64,000 nt of DNA, taken from Meconema thalassinum. Its lineage: Eukaryota > Arthropoda > Insecta > Orthoptera > Tettigoniidae. The notes below the pieces were generated by a model, which was given only the letters and a program-made list of their open reading frames with translations, did not search any database and had not been told where the DNA came from. Shown one piece after another: positions 10,204 through 21,475 of this stretch. The DNA lies in assembly GCA_946902985.2 (NCBI GenBank), contig OX336388.2, positions 1,503,832,545 through 1,503,896,544 of the forward strand. The letters are read 5' to 3'. Both the position numbers and the translations under genes were made by a program. Within the stretch, counting starts at the first letter, position 1, and every line of letters starts with the position of its first letter.

Positions 10204-12240
10204 AAAGTAACGTCGTTGCCTCTTTCGTTACCGTAAAAATTAACTGTTACTAGTAACGACATTACAGCTAATTTATACAAAAAGGAACGTCGTTACCCTT
10301 TCGTTACCGTAAAAATTAACTGTTACTAGTAACGACATTACAGCCACTTTATACAAAAAGGAACGTCGTTACCCTCTCGTTACCGTAAAAATTAACTGTT
10401 ACTAGTAACGACATTACAGCTACTTAATACAAAAAGGAACGTCGTTACTCTCTCGTTACCGTACAAATTAACTGTTACTAGTAACGACATTACAGTTACT
10501 TAATACAAAGGGAACGTCGTTACCCTCTCGTTACCGTACAAATTAACTGTTACTAGTAACGACATTACAGCTACTTAATACAAAAATGAACGTCGTTACC
10601 CTTTCTTTACCGTAAAAATTAACTGTTACAAGTAACGACATTACAGCTACTTTATACAAGAAGGAACGTCGTTACCCTCTCGTTAACGTAAAAATTAACT
10701 GTTACGAGTAACGACATTACAGCTACTTAATACAAAAAGTAACGTCGTTACCCTTTCGTTACCGTAAACATCAACAGTTACTAGTAACGACATTACAGCT
10801 ACTTAATACAAAAAGGAACGTCGTTACCCTTTCGTTACCGTAAAAATTAACTGTTACAAGTAACGGCATTACAGCTACTTTATACAAAGAGGAACGTCGT
10901 TACCCTCTCCTTACCGTAAAAATTAACTGTTACAAGTAACGACATTACAGCCACTTTATACAAAAAGGAACGTCGTTACTCTCTCGTTACCGTAAAAATT
11001 AACTGTTACTAGTAACGACATTACAGCCACTTTATACAAAAAGGAACGTCGTTACCCTTTCGTTACCGTAAAAATTAACTGTTACTGGCAACGACATTAC
11101 AGCTACTTTATACAAAAAGGAACGTCGTTACCCTCTCGTTACCGTAAAAATTAACTGTTACTAGTAACGACATTACAGCTACTTTATACAAAAAGGAACG
11201 TCGTTACCCTCTCGTTACCGTAAAAATTAACTGTTACAAGTAACGACATTACAGCCACTTTATACAAAAAGGAACGTCGTTACCCTCTCGTTACCGTAAA
11301 AATTAACTGTTACTAGTAACGACATTACAGCCACTTTATACAAAAAGGAACGTCGTTACCCTCTCGTTACCGTAAAAATTAACTGTTACAAGTAACGACA
11401 TTACAGCTACTTTATACAAAAAGGAACGTCGTTACCCTCTCGTTACCGTAAAAATTAACTGTTACAAGTAACGACATTACAGCTACTTAATACAAAAAGG
11501 AACGTCGTTACCCTTTCCTTACCGTAAAAATTAACTGTTACAAGTAACGACATTACAGCTACTTTATACAAAAAGGAACGTCGTTACCCTCTCGTTACCG
11601 TAAAAATTAACTGTTACTAGTAACGACATTACAGCTACTTAATACAAAAAGGAACGTCGTTACCCTTTCGTTACCGTACAAATTAACTGTTACAAGTAAC
11701 GACATTGCAGCTACTTTATACAAAAAGGAACGTCGTTACCCTCACGTTACCGTAAAAATTAACTGTTACTAGTAACGACATTACAGCTACTTAATACAAA
11801 GAGTAACGTCGTTACCCATTCCTTACCGTAAAAATTAACTGTTACAAGTAACAGCATTACAGCTACTTTATACAAAGAGGAACGTCGTTACCCTCTCGTT
11901 ACCGTAAAAATTAACTGTTACAAGTAACGACATTACAGCTACTTAATACAAAAGGAACGTCGTTACCCTTTCGTTACCGTAAAAATTAACTGTTACTGGC
12001 AACGACATTACAGCTACTTAATACAAAAAGTAACGCCGTTACCCTTTCGTTACCGTAAAAATTAACTGTTACAAGTAACGACATTACAGCTACTTAATAC
12101 AAAAAGTAACGTCGTTACCCTTTCGTTACCGTAAAAATTAACTGTTACAAGTAACGACATTACAGCTACTTAATACAAAAAGTAACGTCGTTACCCTTTC
12201 GTTACCGGAAAATGTAACCATTACTAGTAACTTGTTACTC
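10204..12240. repeat. 76-bp satellite array, about 27 copies
   Basis: Consecutive GGAACGTCGTTACC starts at 10284, 10360 and 10436 fix a 76-bp period, which holds with few indels across 2 kb. Each unit contains GTCGTTAC and, inverted, GTAACGAC about 40 bases apart, plus the 12-bp palindrome GTTACTAGTAAC (some units have GTTACAAGTAAC). So every monomer can form a hairpin. Variant sites (TTTATAC/TTAATAC, CCCTCTCG/CCCTTTCG, CTAG/CAAG) are scattered through the array. The last monomer is diverged and truncated near 12,240. Not coding. Confidence 0.95.
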
Positions 12241-12244
12241 CCCA

Positions 12245-12443
12245 ATCTCGGTCTATGCGTATGTGCCAAAGGACCGCAATATAGAGAATGGAGTGGACTA
12301 TCCAAATTTCAAGTAGATAGTGTTGCCCGCTGGGTTACAAAAGGTAAGTATGCAAAATTTGGATTAGATCTGTGAAACAGCGAAGATGTGTATAAGGAAT
12401 AGACAGGCAGACCGACATATTTTCAGCTTTATATGTATTGAAG
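12245..12443 (-). mobile_element. Helitron 5'-end fragment with one 128-bp repeat monomer
   Basis: 12248-12380 ('gtgccaaaggaccgcaatatagagaatggagtgg ... ggtaagtatgcaaaatttgg') is one diverged unit of the 128-bp repeat of the H3 Helitron at 58.7-59.9 kb. It is followed by 'gacatattttcagctttatatgtattga', which resembles the reversed 5' terminus of H3 ('ctcttcagctttattatagtagtataga'). The adjoining 76-bp array therefore probably sits inside a decayed minus-strand Helitron; its 3' end is not found. Confidence 0.5.
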
Positions 12444-13735
12444 ATGAACATATTGCTTGGTTTAAGTAGATTTTAATACAGAAGATTGTTTCCAGTAACG
12501 ACAGTAACGGAACGATTATCAGCTATTAGCTCTGCACTTACCCCGGTATACTACTGATGTGTAAAATATTTGCCACGCTCTGTCTGATTTGTGAGAAACT
12601 ACTGTCACGCGCGTCGATGTTCTCAGATAGGGAAGTATTCGACACGCTCCCCGCACCGCTCTATATCCCTCTCCTACCTCTGAGCTCTCAATGTCAAGTG
12701 ATTAGCTAACCGCCGGTATCTGCATACTAAGTGCTTTGCTATTTTGATTTGAATTACTACTGTACTAATAATAATATATACATGTTGTTTGTAAATGAGC
12801 GTGGAAAAATTTAACATTACTGAAAGGAAAAATGAAGTTCTCTTAAATCTGAAAGTAGACCAGTAATCCTAATTTTCAAACAATACCTTGATACCGAATC
12901 TGCTACTGGCAATGCGATCGGATAGCAGATGAGTACGTGATGTCTAGTGTGGGGAGAGATGTTTCTGGCGATCGGTAATGATACGAAGAGATAGGCATTT
13001 ATGTTCGACGATGTTGAAATTTAAATATTATATGTCAGAAAACTGTATCATAATGAGGGTCATTATAGTACTATACTTCATTATGAAACAGTTTCTCCAG
13101 CCAATCAGAGCTCATTCAGTGACCAATTAGGTAAGGATAGCTTCGCGCATGCGCTCAAAATCCAACATGTCGGACATGAATTACATGATTGGAGTTCAAA
13201 TTGGATATCGGATCAACCATTGTAGTTACAATCCCAAACACAAAGACAAAATCAGCACGAACCTTTACGGCAACATGAAAATACTATGACATATGCAAGA
13301 AATTTATGAATCTACGTCAAGAAGTTAGCAACACAGCATCCTTCTACATAAATTACTGACATGGAAAGTGCACCGTTCCATATGTTAGCGTTAATAAACT
13401 GGCGAATATGAGACAAGAAATAGCACTGTACCTTAATATCCCCAACACCAATTTATACACAGCGCATTGCTTTCAATCGACTTCGGTGACAATATTAGTG
13501 AATGCTAGTTCTGATCAGCACTAGACATCATACAGGCAGTAAACAATAGCATTGCCAAGCAAAGTAAATGGTCTCTGCTTTTGAAATTCTTTGACCCACG
13601 CATGCGCTCTGTTCAGTCAGCAAACCACCCAGCGCGCTCTGTTCAATAACTGAAGTTACTGAATCCCACAGATATTTATAAATATTTATTTTAAAACATA
13701 ATATAATAATGTAATAATTTTCGTCGTACATAAAC
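12444..13735. other. No gene; one short foldback at 13038-13093
   Basis: The only structure seen is AAACTGTATCATAATGA near 13038, which recurs inverted at 13077-13093 with one mismatch, a 17-bp hairpin arm. The rest has no recognisable repeat or coding signal. Confidence 0.45.
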
Positions 13736-13737
13736 AG

Positions 13738-13860
13738 TCGTATGCAACTCGCCTATAGTGGTAATTAAGACACTCGTATGGAAATTATAGAATTCGCTAC
13801 GCTCGTTTTATAAACATACTCGTGTCTTAATTTTTGCCATTATAGGCTTGTTGCATAATG
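13738..13860. mobile_element. Foldback element, ~40-bp imperfect inverted repeats
   Basis: TATGCAACTCGCCTATAGTG and 'gtaattaagacactcgta' on the left are mirrored on the right by 'tactcgtgtcttaatttttgccattataggcttgttgcata'. The loop is about 35 bases and includes GAATTCGCTACGCTCG. It is non-autonomous, and the family is not identified. Confidence 0.6.
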
Positions 13861-13884
13861 TACTAATAAGACACCCGATCTAGT

Positions 13885-14050
13885 TATAGAAGGAAGGGTG
13901 AAGGACAACTGTAAGGGGAAGGCCAAAGTTAGAATATGTTGAAGGGATTGCCTCATGGGTACAATAGCCTATGCACAGTAGAGTTGATGTGATTAGCTGA
14001 AGACAGGGGACCATGGAGGGCTTCATTAATCTGAAGACTCAGACAGCTTA
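13885..14050 (+). pseudogene. Relic of an RTE-type LINE, C-terminal end
   Basis: In two frames on the plus strand I read EGRVKDNCKGK and then LAEDRGPWRAS. These line up with EGRVEDKNCRGR and LAQDREAWRAAS at the C-terminus of the RTE ORF at 54.4-56.7 kb. Stops and at least one frameshift separate the pieces. It is an old 5'-truncated copy on the opposite strand to the younger one. Confidence 0.55.
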
Positions 14051-14845
14051 GATGCACAGAGGCACGTCTGAGTGAACGACTAGGAGAGCTACTGTCATGA
14101 AGGTGAACAGTGTTTCTTGTTTGTTTTCTACTTGGGAGCACACCCGTAAATTGCGAAGTTTTAAAGGTCGAGCTTCTCTTCCCTTTGTTTGGAATATCCT
14201 GTCTTTTGCAGTGTGTCGGATACAAATTAGATTGAGAGATTCAATCTCGGAGAGAGACAGCTGAATTCTCAAAAGAGGAGCAGCTCGCAGATAGATCTGT
14301 CTTGTGAAGAAGGTAGTCCAAGAAATATTTTTCAACACAAACATATTCCTATTTAAATCACGCATTACCTTAGACATTTCAATTTGAACTGGTAGCCCTA
14401 ACAACGTGGTAACCGTTATTCTTCATCCAAATGAGATAATGTGAATTTTATACAGCTTTGAATTCTGACTTGACATGGGAAACAATTGATCTTCATCTAG
14501 CATACGAGACATTCATCAAACAACTTGCTTCCCCAAAATATTCAACTCGAATCGGGAAAGCATTTTATCATACACGTCACAATTGCAACACCCTTAAAGA
14601 GTTACATTAAGATTTTACATTACTTAGTTTTCCTCTTGCAGCTTAAGCTATGTATTTGAATGAGAAACTATATTTGATATTCTACATTATCTAATTTTTA
14701 TTTTGGAATTTTCATGAGAATCCCTATAATATATTTAATTATTTCACTCTCTTTCTAAGGATATCCATTTCATTACGTTGTTTTACATTTAATTATAATA
14801 TTAATATAGCCTACCTTTTCTTACTTATTTATTTACTCATTTATT
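14051..14845. other. No gene or element recognised
   Basis: A 118-codon minus-strand frame (14048-14404) overlaps the LINE relic and has no recognisable domain. The rest is AT-rich with no repeats that I see elsewhere in the window. Confidence 0.4.
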
Positions 14846-14849
14846 TATC

Positions 14850-15180
14850 GTATGGCTTTTAGTACCAGGAGTTTCCGAGGACATGTTCGGTTCGCCAGAG
14901 GCTGTAGCTGCTTCAAGCGGACACCACCAGGGTGAGCTACAAGTTCTGTTCAATTTCAAGTAGTTCCAACTTTCGCTACCGGATGTCACTGACACCTAGT
15001 GGTGAATGTTGGAACTTTGATAGAGCGTTTCAACGAAATCTAACCTGCAAATTTAGCTTCACACAAGTTCAATTATTAGTGGAAGGATCGTTTACATGCT
15101 TTAATCCATGCCATGGGACCGCTGGCTTTACTTCCCCTCCGAAGGAAGGCATACTGAAGGATTTTAACGCTTCTTAAAAA
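14850..15180 (+). repeat. Third copy of the 1251-1445 repeat family plus unplaced sequence
   Basis: 14850-14942 carries 'cgtatggcttttagtaccaggagtttccgaggacatgttcggttcgccag' and 'gtgagctacaag', as at 1251-1345. After that the copies differ. The continuation has a small inverted repeat, AGTTCCAAC / GTTGGAACT, around 14965-15013. Confidence 0.5.
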
Positions 15181-15187
15181 TTCCGAC

Positions 15188-15265
15188 GACTTGGGCCGGG
15201 TTTGAACCCGCTATCTTGGGCACAGCAGTTCAGCATGCTACCAACTACGCCACCGAAGCCGCTAT
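15188..15265 (-). repeat. tRNA-derived SINE head
   Basis: On the minus strand, GGTGGCGTAGTTGGTAGCAT is an A-box-like sequence and CGGGTTCAAACCCGG a clear B box at tRNA-like spacing. The ends do not form an acceptor stem, so it is a SINE or tRNA-like relic and not a working tRNA gene. Confidence 0.6.
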
Positions 15266-15465
15266 TTTCTTACTTATCCGACATTAGTTAGTAGACTTAG
15301 ATATAACAATAATATTTTAATTATGTAAACTTATTGTTGATTTTGGCTGAAGAAGACCTCATTGCTGGGTTAAAACATGTACCTTTGATATGTGAATAGA
15401 TATTATGTTTTAGTTATGTATTGATTGGCGTATAAGGAACTATTTTAAGAATTTCATTATCCATC

Positions 15466-16062
15466 TAATATATACAAGTGAAAGTCTGTATGTATGTATG
15501 TATGTATGAATGTATGTGGGTATGTGGATTTGTTCCGTATACAAATCTACACCGTTCCACCAATCACAACTAAATTTTGCAAACACATAGTTCAGGACAC
15601 AGAAAAAACGCTGGCTACATGCATTCTGGATAGTCTTTCTCATTCTTCTGATTTCGGCCTTTTGGTACTCAAGCAAAGCCTAATAAAGTCAGAAAATTGA
15701 CTGATGATGCAATGGCAAGGCCGGTCGTTTCCATGGCAACAGTAGCTCAAGAGATGAACACCAAGCCTAGTTGTTAGTTATTGTTGTTTCAAGGGATGAA
15801 ACTACGAGGTAATCTGCCCCTAACACCAAGTATCCATCTCTCTCTGTAAGAGGCCATGCCACTACATTTCCTCCACGACAATAGTAGTTCAAAATATGAC
15901 CACCAGGTTTCCATCTATCTCTCTAAGAAGCCTTGGCACTCCATTTTTTCCATGGCAACAGTAAGTCAAGACATTAACACCAGGTTTCCATCTATCTCTG
16001 TAAGAGGCCATGGCACTCCATTTTCTACCCAAACCACGATAAGAACATTAGGAATCTGAACG
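15466..16062 (+). mobile_element. Diverged Helitron 5' fragment related to H1/H2
   Basis: It begins TCTAATATATACAAGTGAAA, then GTATGTATGTATG and 'ccgtatacaaatctacaccgttccaccaatcacaactaaattttgc'. This is the same order as the 5' ends of H1 (21,476) and H2 (43,422). The rest, with its repeated 'ccatggcaacagtagctcaag' and 'catctctctctgtaagaggcc' blocks, differs from H1/H2. No CTAG 3' end was found. Confidence 0.6.
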
Positions 16063-16234
16063 ACATAAAGATAATACGTATATAAAAAAAGAAAGTTACT
16101 AACGGGGATCGTTGTAGAGAATTGAAATTAATAAGGAAATACATTGACTAACGCTGCATGTGGCGTAACGTTGCTACATCTGGAGATATCATCACGAAAC
16201 TTAGTATTAAGATTAAATGAGCTTACATGATTCT

Positions 16235-16585
16235 TTTGTTGTTGATTAATTTAGAGGCTTTGTGACATCATGGTCATATAGCCCCACGAACTTGAGTGTG
16301 TATGGAATTTTTCTGATAACATGTATTACTGTGATGGCTGTAGTGGTGTGTGTATTTGTAATTCAAAATGAGGATTGGAAAGGGGGTTGCTGTGGCCTTC
16401 AGTTAGAATCCCGGTATTTGCTTCGACTAGAAGTGGGAAACCATGGAAAACTATTACCAAGTTTTGCCTCGGAAGACACAGTGTAACCCAGTCCAGCTCT
16501 CAGACCAGATTTTTTTATATAGCCGGGATTCAAACTCGGACCTCCAATGCGAAAGCCGAGAATGTTCGCCGTTAATAAATGTGGT
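16235..16585. mobile_element. Old SINE copy
   Basis: It matches both halves of the split SINE at 7025-7165 and 7498-7690, and here it is uninterrupted. It contains an inverted B-box-like GGGATTCAAACTC near 16524. Diverged and non-coding. Confidence 0.55.
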
Positions 16586-16712
16586 CGTCTGTATGATTTT
16601 TGCGTTTTATGTATAATTTTATTTTATTTCTATTCTTTAGGTCACAGAAACCTATGAGACATTTTGAGTCTAATTTTATACTCTTGATGCCGCTGCTGTA
16701 ACGGAAGACTTA

Positions 16713-18177
16713 CACACATCAAAAAAAGTTTTGCATCACCTCGGTTCCCAGATCTCCGGCATATAGACGTTGACTGTGTATATTGTATCCAAGATACAGT
16801 CCCTGTGACTGTTCATAGATGTCACTAAAACTGCTCAAAGATGTAAACAACCATGCATGAGCAGGGCCTATTAGACGGAGGGGGTACGACAGCCGATCAG
16901 TTCCAGTCATTCCACCAGGACGAAGGTACGCTGCTCATGTTGTCTGTAGTTCTACCATGCCTAGAAGGTCAATACCGCAGTTCGATCGCGTCCGCATTGT
17001 TACTTTGTGTCAAGAAGGGCTCTCAACAAGGGAAGTTTCCAGGCGTCTCAGAGTGAACCAAAGCGATGTTGTTCGGACATGGAGGAGGTACAGAGATACA
17101 GGAACTGTCGATGACAGGCCTCGCTCAGGCCGCCCAAGGGCTACTACTGTAGTGGATGACCGCTACTTACGGATTGCCGCTCGGAGGAACCCTGACAGCA
17201 ATGCCACCATGTTGAATAATGCGTTTCGTTCAGCCACAGGACGTCGTGTTTCAACTCAAACTGTGCGCAATAGGCTGCATGATGCGCAACTTCACTCCCG
17301 ACGTCCATGGCGAGGTCCAGCTTTGCAACCCCGACACCATGCAGCGCGGTACAGATGGGCCCAACAACATGCTGAATGGACCCCACGGAATTGGCATCAC
17401 GTTCTCTTCACCGATGAGTGTCGCATATGCCTTCAACCAGACAATCGTCGGAGACGTGTTTGGAGGCACCCTGGTCAGGCTGAACGTCTTAGACACACTG
17501 TCCAGCGAGTGCAGCAAGGTGGTGGTTCCCTGATGATTTGGGGTGGCATTATGTGGGGCCGACGTACGCCACTGGTGGTCATGGAAGGCTCCGAAACGGC
17601 TTTACGATACCTGAATGACATCCTCCGACCCATAGTGCAACCATATCGGCAGAATATTGGAGAGGCATTTGTCTTCATGGACGACAATTCTCGACCTCAT
17701 CGTGCACATCTTGTGAATGCGTTCCTTCAAGATAACGACAACGCTCGACTACAGTGGCCAGCATGTTCGCCAGACATGAACCCTATCGAACATGCCTGGG
17801 ATATGTTGAAAAGGGCTGTTTATGGACGTCTTGACCCACCAACCACTCTGAGAGATTTACGCCGAATTGTCGTTGAGGAGTGGGACAATTTGGACCAACA
17901 GTGTCTTGATGAACTTGTGGATAGTATGCCACGGCGAATACAGGCATGCATCAATGCAAGAGGACGTGCTACTGGGTATTAGAGGTAGTGGTGTGTACTG
18001 CAATCTGGACCACAAATGCTGAAAGTCTAGCTGTATGATGGTACAACATGCAATGTGTGGGTCTCATGAGCAATAAAACGAGTTGAAATGTTGTTTGTGT
18101 TGATCTCTATTCCCTTTGTATTTAACGGTTTCGGAACTCTTGGAACCGAGGTGATGCAAAACTTTTTTTGATGTGTG
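16713..18177 (+). mobile_element. Tc1 transposon, complete, copy 1 (1465 bp)
   Basis: Perfect terminal inverted repeats of at least 36 bases start CACACATCAAAAAAAGTTTT at 16713 and end in the reverse complement at 18177. TA is present on both sides (16711-16712 and 18178-18179), the standard Tc1/mariner target duplication. It has the same length to the base as copy 2 at 22443-23907. The single ORF is intact, so the element may still be mobile or was very recently. Confidence 0.95.
16957..17982 (+). CDS. Tc1 transposase, DD34E, copy 1
   Basis: A 341-residue transposase, the usual Tc1 length. It would cut the element's TIRs and reinsert it at TA. Residues ~1-60 form the paired-like helix-turn-helix region (QEGLSTREVSRRLRVNQSDV) and end in the GRPR motif at 58-61. 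The catalytic triad reads D153 (LFTDECR), D243 (VFMDDNSRPH) and E278 (DMNPIEHAWD), with 34 residues between the last two, so DD34E. The GG-rich motif GGGSLMIWGGIMWG is present. The ATG at 16957 begins MPRRSIPQFD, the expected N-terminus, and the frame is uninterrupted to the TAG stop. It differs from copy 2 at six residues (113, 131, 144, 194, 228, 262), none of them a catalytic acid. No promoter was identified; transcription from the TIR region is presumed. Confidence 0.95.
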   Translation: MPRRSIPQFDRVRIVTLCQEGLSTREVSRRLRVNQSDVVRTWRRYRDTGTVDDRPRSGRPRATTVVDDRYLRIAARRNPDSNATMLNNAFRSATGRRVSTQTVRNRLHDAQLHSRRPWRGPALQPRHHAARYRWAQQHAEWTPRNWHHVLFTDECRICLQPDNRRRRVWRHPGQAERLRHTVQRVQQGGGSLMIWGGIMWGRRTPLVVMEGSETALRYLNDILRPIVQPYRQNIGEAFVFMDDNSRPHRAHLVNAFLQDNDNARLQWPACSPDMNPIEHAWDMLKRAVYGRLDPPTTLRDLRRIVVEEWDNLDQQCLDELVDSMPRRIQACINARGRATGY

Positions 18178-18286
18178 TATAATCCTTACCTTATGACGAA
18201 AGGCACGTATAATATCTACTAAAATTATAATGATATACACACCGTTAAGGTGTGTTTTGCTACTGATATGTTGACGTTTAGGTTTT

Positions 18287-18621
18287 GAAAATGAAAATCC
18301 ACAGCCTGCTTCCAGTCTCCGACCGGGTCAGGAATGGAATGAATGAAGCCCCCATCTAGCGGCGAGGATATGAAGTGTGCCGGCTGCCGAAGCCTGTCGC
18401 ACTCCTCTGGGGCAATTATTAAATGAATGGCAGATGAAATGAAATGATAGTGGAGAGTGTTGCTGGAATGAAATTGTGACAGGGAAAACCGGAGTACCCG
18501 GAGAAAAACCTGTCTACCTCCGTTTTGTCCAGCACAGATCTCACATGGAGCGACCGGGATTTGAACCACGGACCCAGCGGTGAGAGGCCGGCGTGCTGCC
18601 GCCTAAGCCACGGAGGCTCTC
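18287..18621 (-). mobile_element. tRNA-derived SINE, inverted second copy with 13-bp target duplication
   Basis: This is the reverse complement of the SINE at 7166-7497, with the B box (GGTTCAAATCC on the minus strand) and the A-box region at the right end. ACGTTTAGGTTTT occurs on both sides (18274-18286 and 18622-18634), so the boundaries are exact. Confidence 0.85.
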
Positions 18622-18634
18622 ACGTTTAGGTTTT

Positions 18635-19181
18635 ATTAATCATAATGTATTCAAGCTGCATTCATTCTATTGTTGACAGTACTTACTTCTACAAGCTGTC
18701 TTTTTAAATTACAAATCAGAAATACAGTAACTTTTGTGTGACATTGCAGATTGTTCTATGAATTGTATTTGCCTTTTTCGGGTTATATTGTAATTGGTAA
18801 TTACCCTGCTCTATAACTATGCTAATTAGTAATGGAACCGGATGTTAAATTAAGAATGTAGCTGATAACATGTTAATAACATAAACTACTAATCATTCAC
18901 CATTTTTCCCGATGTTTGTGTATCTATATTAGCCATTTTACTGACAAAAGTTATTGAATAGCCTAATGTTATAATTGTCATAAGTTCTAATTACACGCCC
19001 GAGGCTCATAATCACAAGATTCACGGTCACGTAAAACTACAATCTTCCTTCCTTCTAATTACACTGAATTCCACTACAGCAATTTAGAGATTATTAATGA
19101 TTGAGTTTAGAGAATTTATTTCTTATCTTACGAAGTACTTTAGAGGCTAAGGAAGTCCAATGTGTTCAGAATCCAAGCATC
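18635..19181. other. No gene; left flank of element A
   Basis: AT-rich sequence with no repeat seen elsewhere. It ends in ATAT (19182-19185), the target duplication of the LTR element that begins at 19186. Confidence 0.5.
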
Positions 19182-19185
19182 ATAT

Positions 19186-21475
19186 TGTTCCCGATGGCCG
19201 AAGATTTCGGGGAACCACCGGTTTCAAATGACCCTTCCGAGACCCTCTTCCAGTTAACACACAAGTATGGGGGACGATACATTCATAGGCTGGTGTAGCA
19301 CAAAGTCTGCACTCGGGGGTGTCGGGAATTAATGAGGTTCGATCTTTAACCAGCTCAGAGGAATGCATCGGTAACAAAACTAAACAAGAAAGAGAGGTCA
19401 GTCTTAGGTTAAAATCACAAATAAATTTTATTCAGAATAGATCCCTAGCCTAGCATGAGAGTTGCAAACGGCTAGTCCGATACTATTCTGCCCTGAAAGA
19501 AATATAAAAAAAGTCCTAAACGAGATCTAAATTACTCTCATGGTCCTAACACAAAATTCGACAAAATGAACAAGCTAAGAGAATGGCACGTAAGATCGGC
19601 CCTAAGCAATTACATCGAAATAACCTACGGGTGGATCAAACATGAAAATAATCTACAGCAAAGCAAGACATTTACTTGTTAACAAATACTAGAACATTTA
19701 CATTTAGTAGCAAGGGGAAAATTGGTCCTATGCTATGATGGTGCCATCTCTAACATTTATCTTTAGAGTTAAGTGTTTAGCTAGTCCTAAATATCATTAA
19801 TTAATAAACGAGTTGCGTTTATTACTAAGAAAATCAAGCTATGTGCACAATGTTGCTGAATAAAAAAAACTAAGCTAATACAACACAAATGCATACAATA
19901 ATTCAGCACTCCTATGGTTGTGCAATTGGCACTGCCTACGTACTCGATGTGTTACTGTTTGTAACAAACGGTCATAGTGTCAAAGTGTTAAGAAAATAGA
20001 AAATATAGGAAAGCCTGCAAATGCGATAGTAATTAAACAATTACATCGACTCATATTGCTGATGTGTGTGCTTCAGTTATCACATCACCAATTAGTGGTC
20101 GTCTAATCATGTGAGAATATATCAAAATGTATCTAAAATAGCTTAACAGTATCTGTTAAATTTGGTCCAGAAAAAAGTTTATTTTTAATGTTTATAAATT
20201 TTATTTAGGTTCAGGGGGAATTTATAAGATTTGTTAGTTTTCAAAACCCTATTTTGATTATTATTAGAGTTTCACACAATTATTTATTCCTGACAGTATT
20301 GTTGTTCAGTTTATGGACCTTTAAAAGCGTTCAGTGTATTCAGGTAACGTTTGTATCCAACTTATGCAAATAACTCAATAGTTCAATAGTTTACGAGACA
20401 CCCTGTGTCTTCACCAATATTACATCACACTTATTAGATATCCTATGTCTTTACCAATTACTTTACTCTTATTTCGGATCCATTGATCCAGGCGCCTTCG
20501 GTTTTTGGTACGACTTGAGTCAGTTCATTACGACCGATATAATCACAATAACAATGTCGGAGGTATTCATCCACCGTCACGACTCATATACTACTCTTAA
20601 TTTACAAAAGTGTGGAATCCTAATTGATACACGTTTGAATTGCTGGTAATAAAGTTTATGTGTACAGAAAACACATCCTGACAACGCTTTAAATAAACAT
20701 AAAGGTTTCTGATACAAGCTAACTGTGTGTGTGCGTTTATAAAATTACCTCTTCCCTGAATAAATCGAACCTGCGTTCATTTGGTTACAAAATACAATTT
20801 CATTCATTGCCTGTGTGGCTTCTTTTAAAGAAATAAACCTGTTTTCAAGTATTGTTCTGGCCAACAAATGTGAGTAACGGAACTCTGCATTCCACTTGTA
20901 ATAATGTCAAGAATCTCACAGCCTTCAAAAACAAAATATTAATCCACTGCCTAGAGTCGAGTGTGTTGGTAGTGAACTTGGCTCGTAACCTTGGCCTCGA
21001 TTTAACATTGTCAAACTAGTTTATTTGTCATCAGCCTGATAAAATAAAAGTTGATAATACTTGTTTTTAAATGATACGAATGAGCATTGAAAATCCAGCC
21101 TTCCAGGCTTCTATAAATGTTTAATAAAACTTATATTTTCCACACGCGTCTTATAATTAGCTACATGCATTGTGCACTAAATAAATGAAACCAAATTAAA
21201 CTAAGTCTACTGTTTTCCACTCTTACAATACGCTATAAATATTTGATCTAACTTACAGATTCAGCGTCACTTGGTTCGAGTCCCGCCAGGAGATGTTGTA
21301 TGCGGTCTCGTGTATGGCTTTAGGTTACCATTTCATTGTGTCTGGACATCCTCCGTCTCCAATTCCCCACGCATGATTTAGCAATCATATGCCATCGCGC
21401 GGTTGTTGTTGTATCTGTAGATCTGCTGGTTTATCATTATTGCGATGTTAGCGTTAGTAAAAATGTAGCACATAA
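19186..21475 (-). repeat. Left (3') LTR of element A, first part
   Basis: It aligns along its whole length with 51898-54200 and is clearly the same sequence with scattered substitutions and small indels. It begins TGTTCCCGATGGCCG and stops at the Helitron insertion point 'cacataa|TC'. A B-box-like GGTTCGAGTCCCGCC occurs at about 21275-21290, and again in the other LTR near 54000. It has no coding capacity. Confidence 0.9.

Noticed and set aside
15188..15265. Functional tRNA gene on the minus strand
   Set aside because: Good Pol III boxes, but no acceptor-stem pairing.
17219..17533. Overlapping ~100-codon frames inside both Tc1 copies
   Set aside because: Alternative frames of the transposase, mirrored exactly in copy 2.
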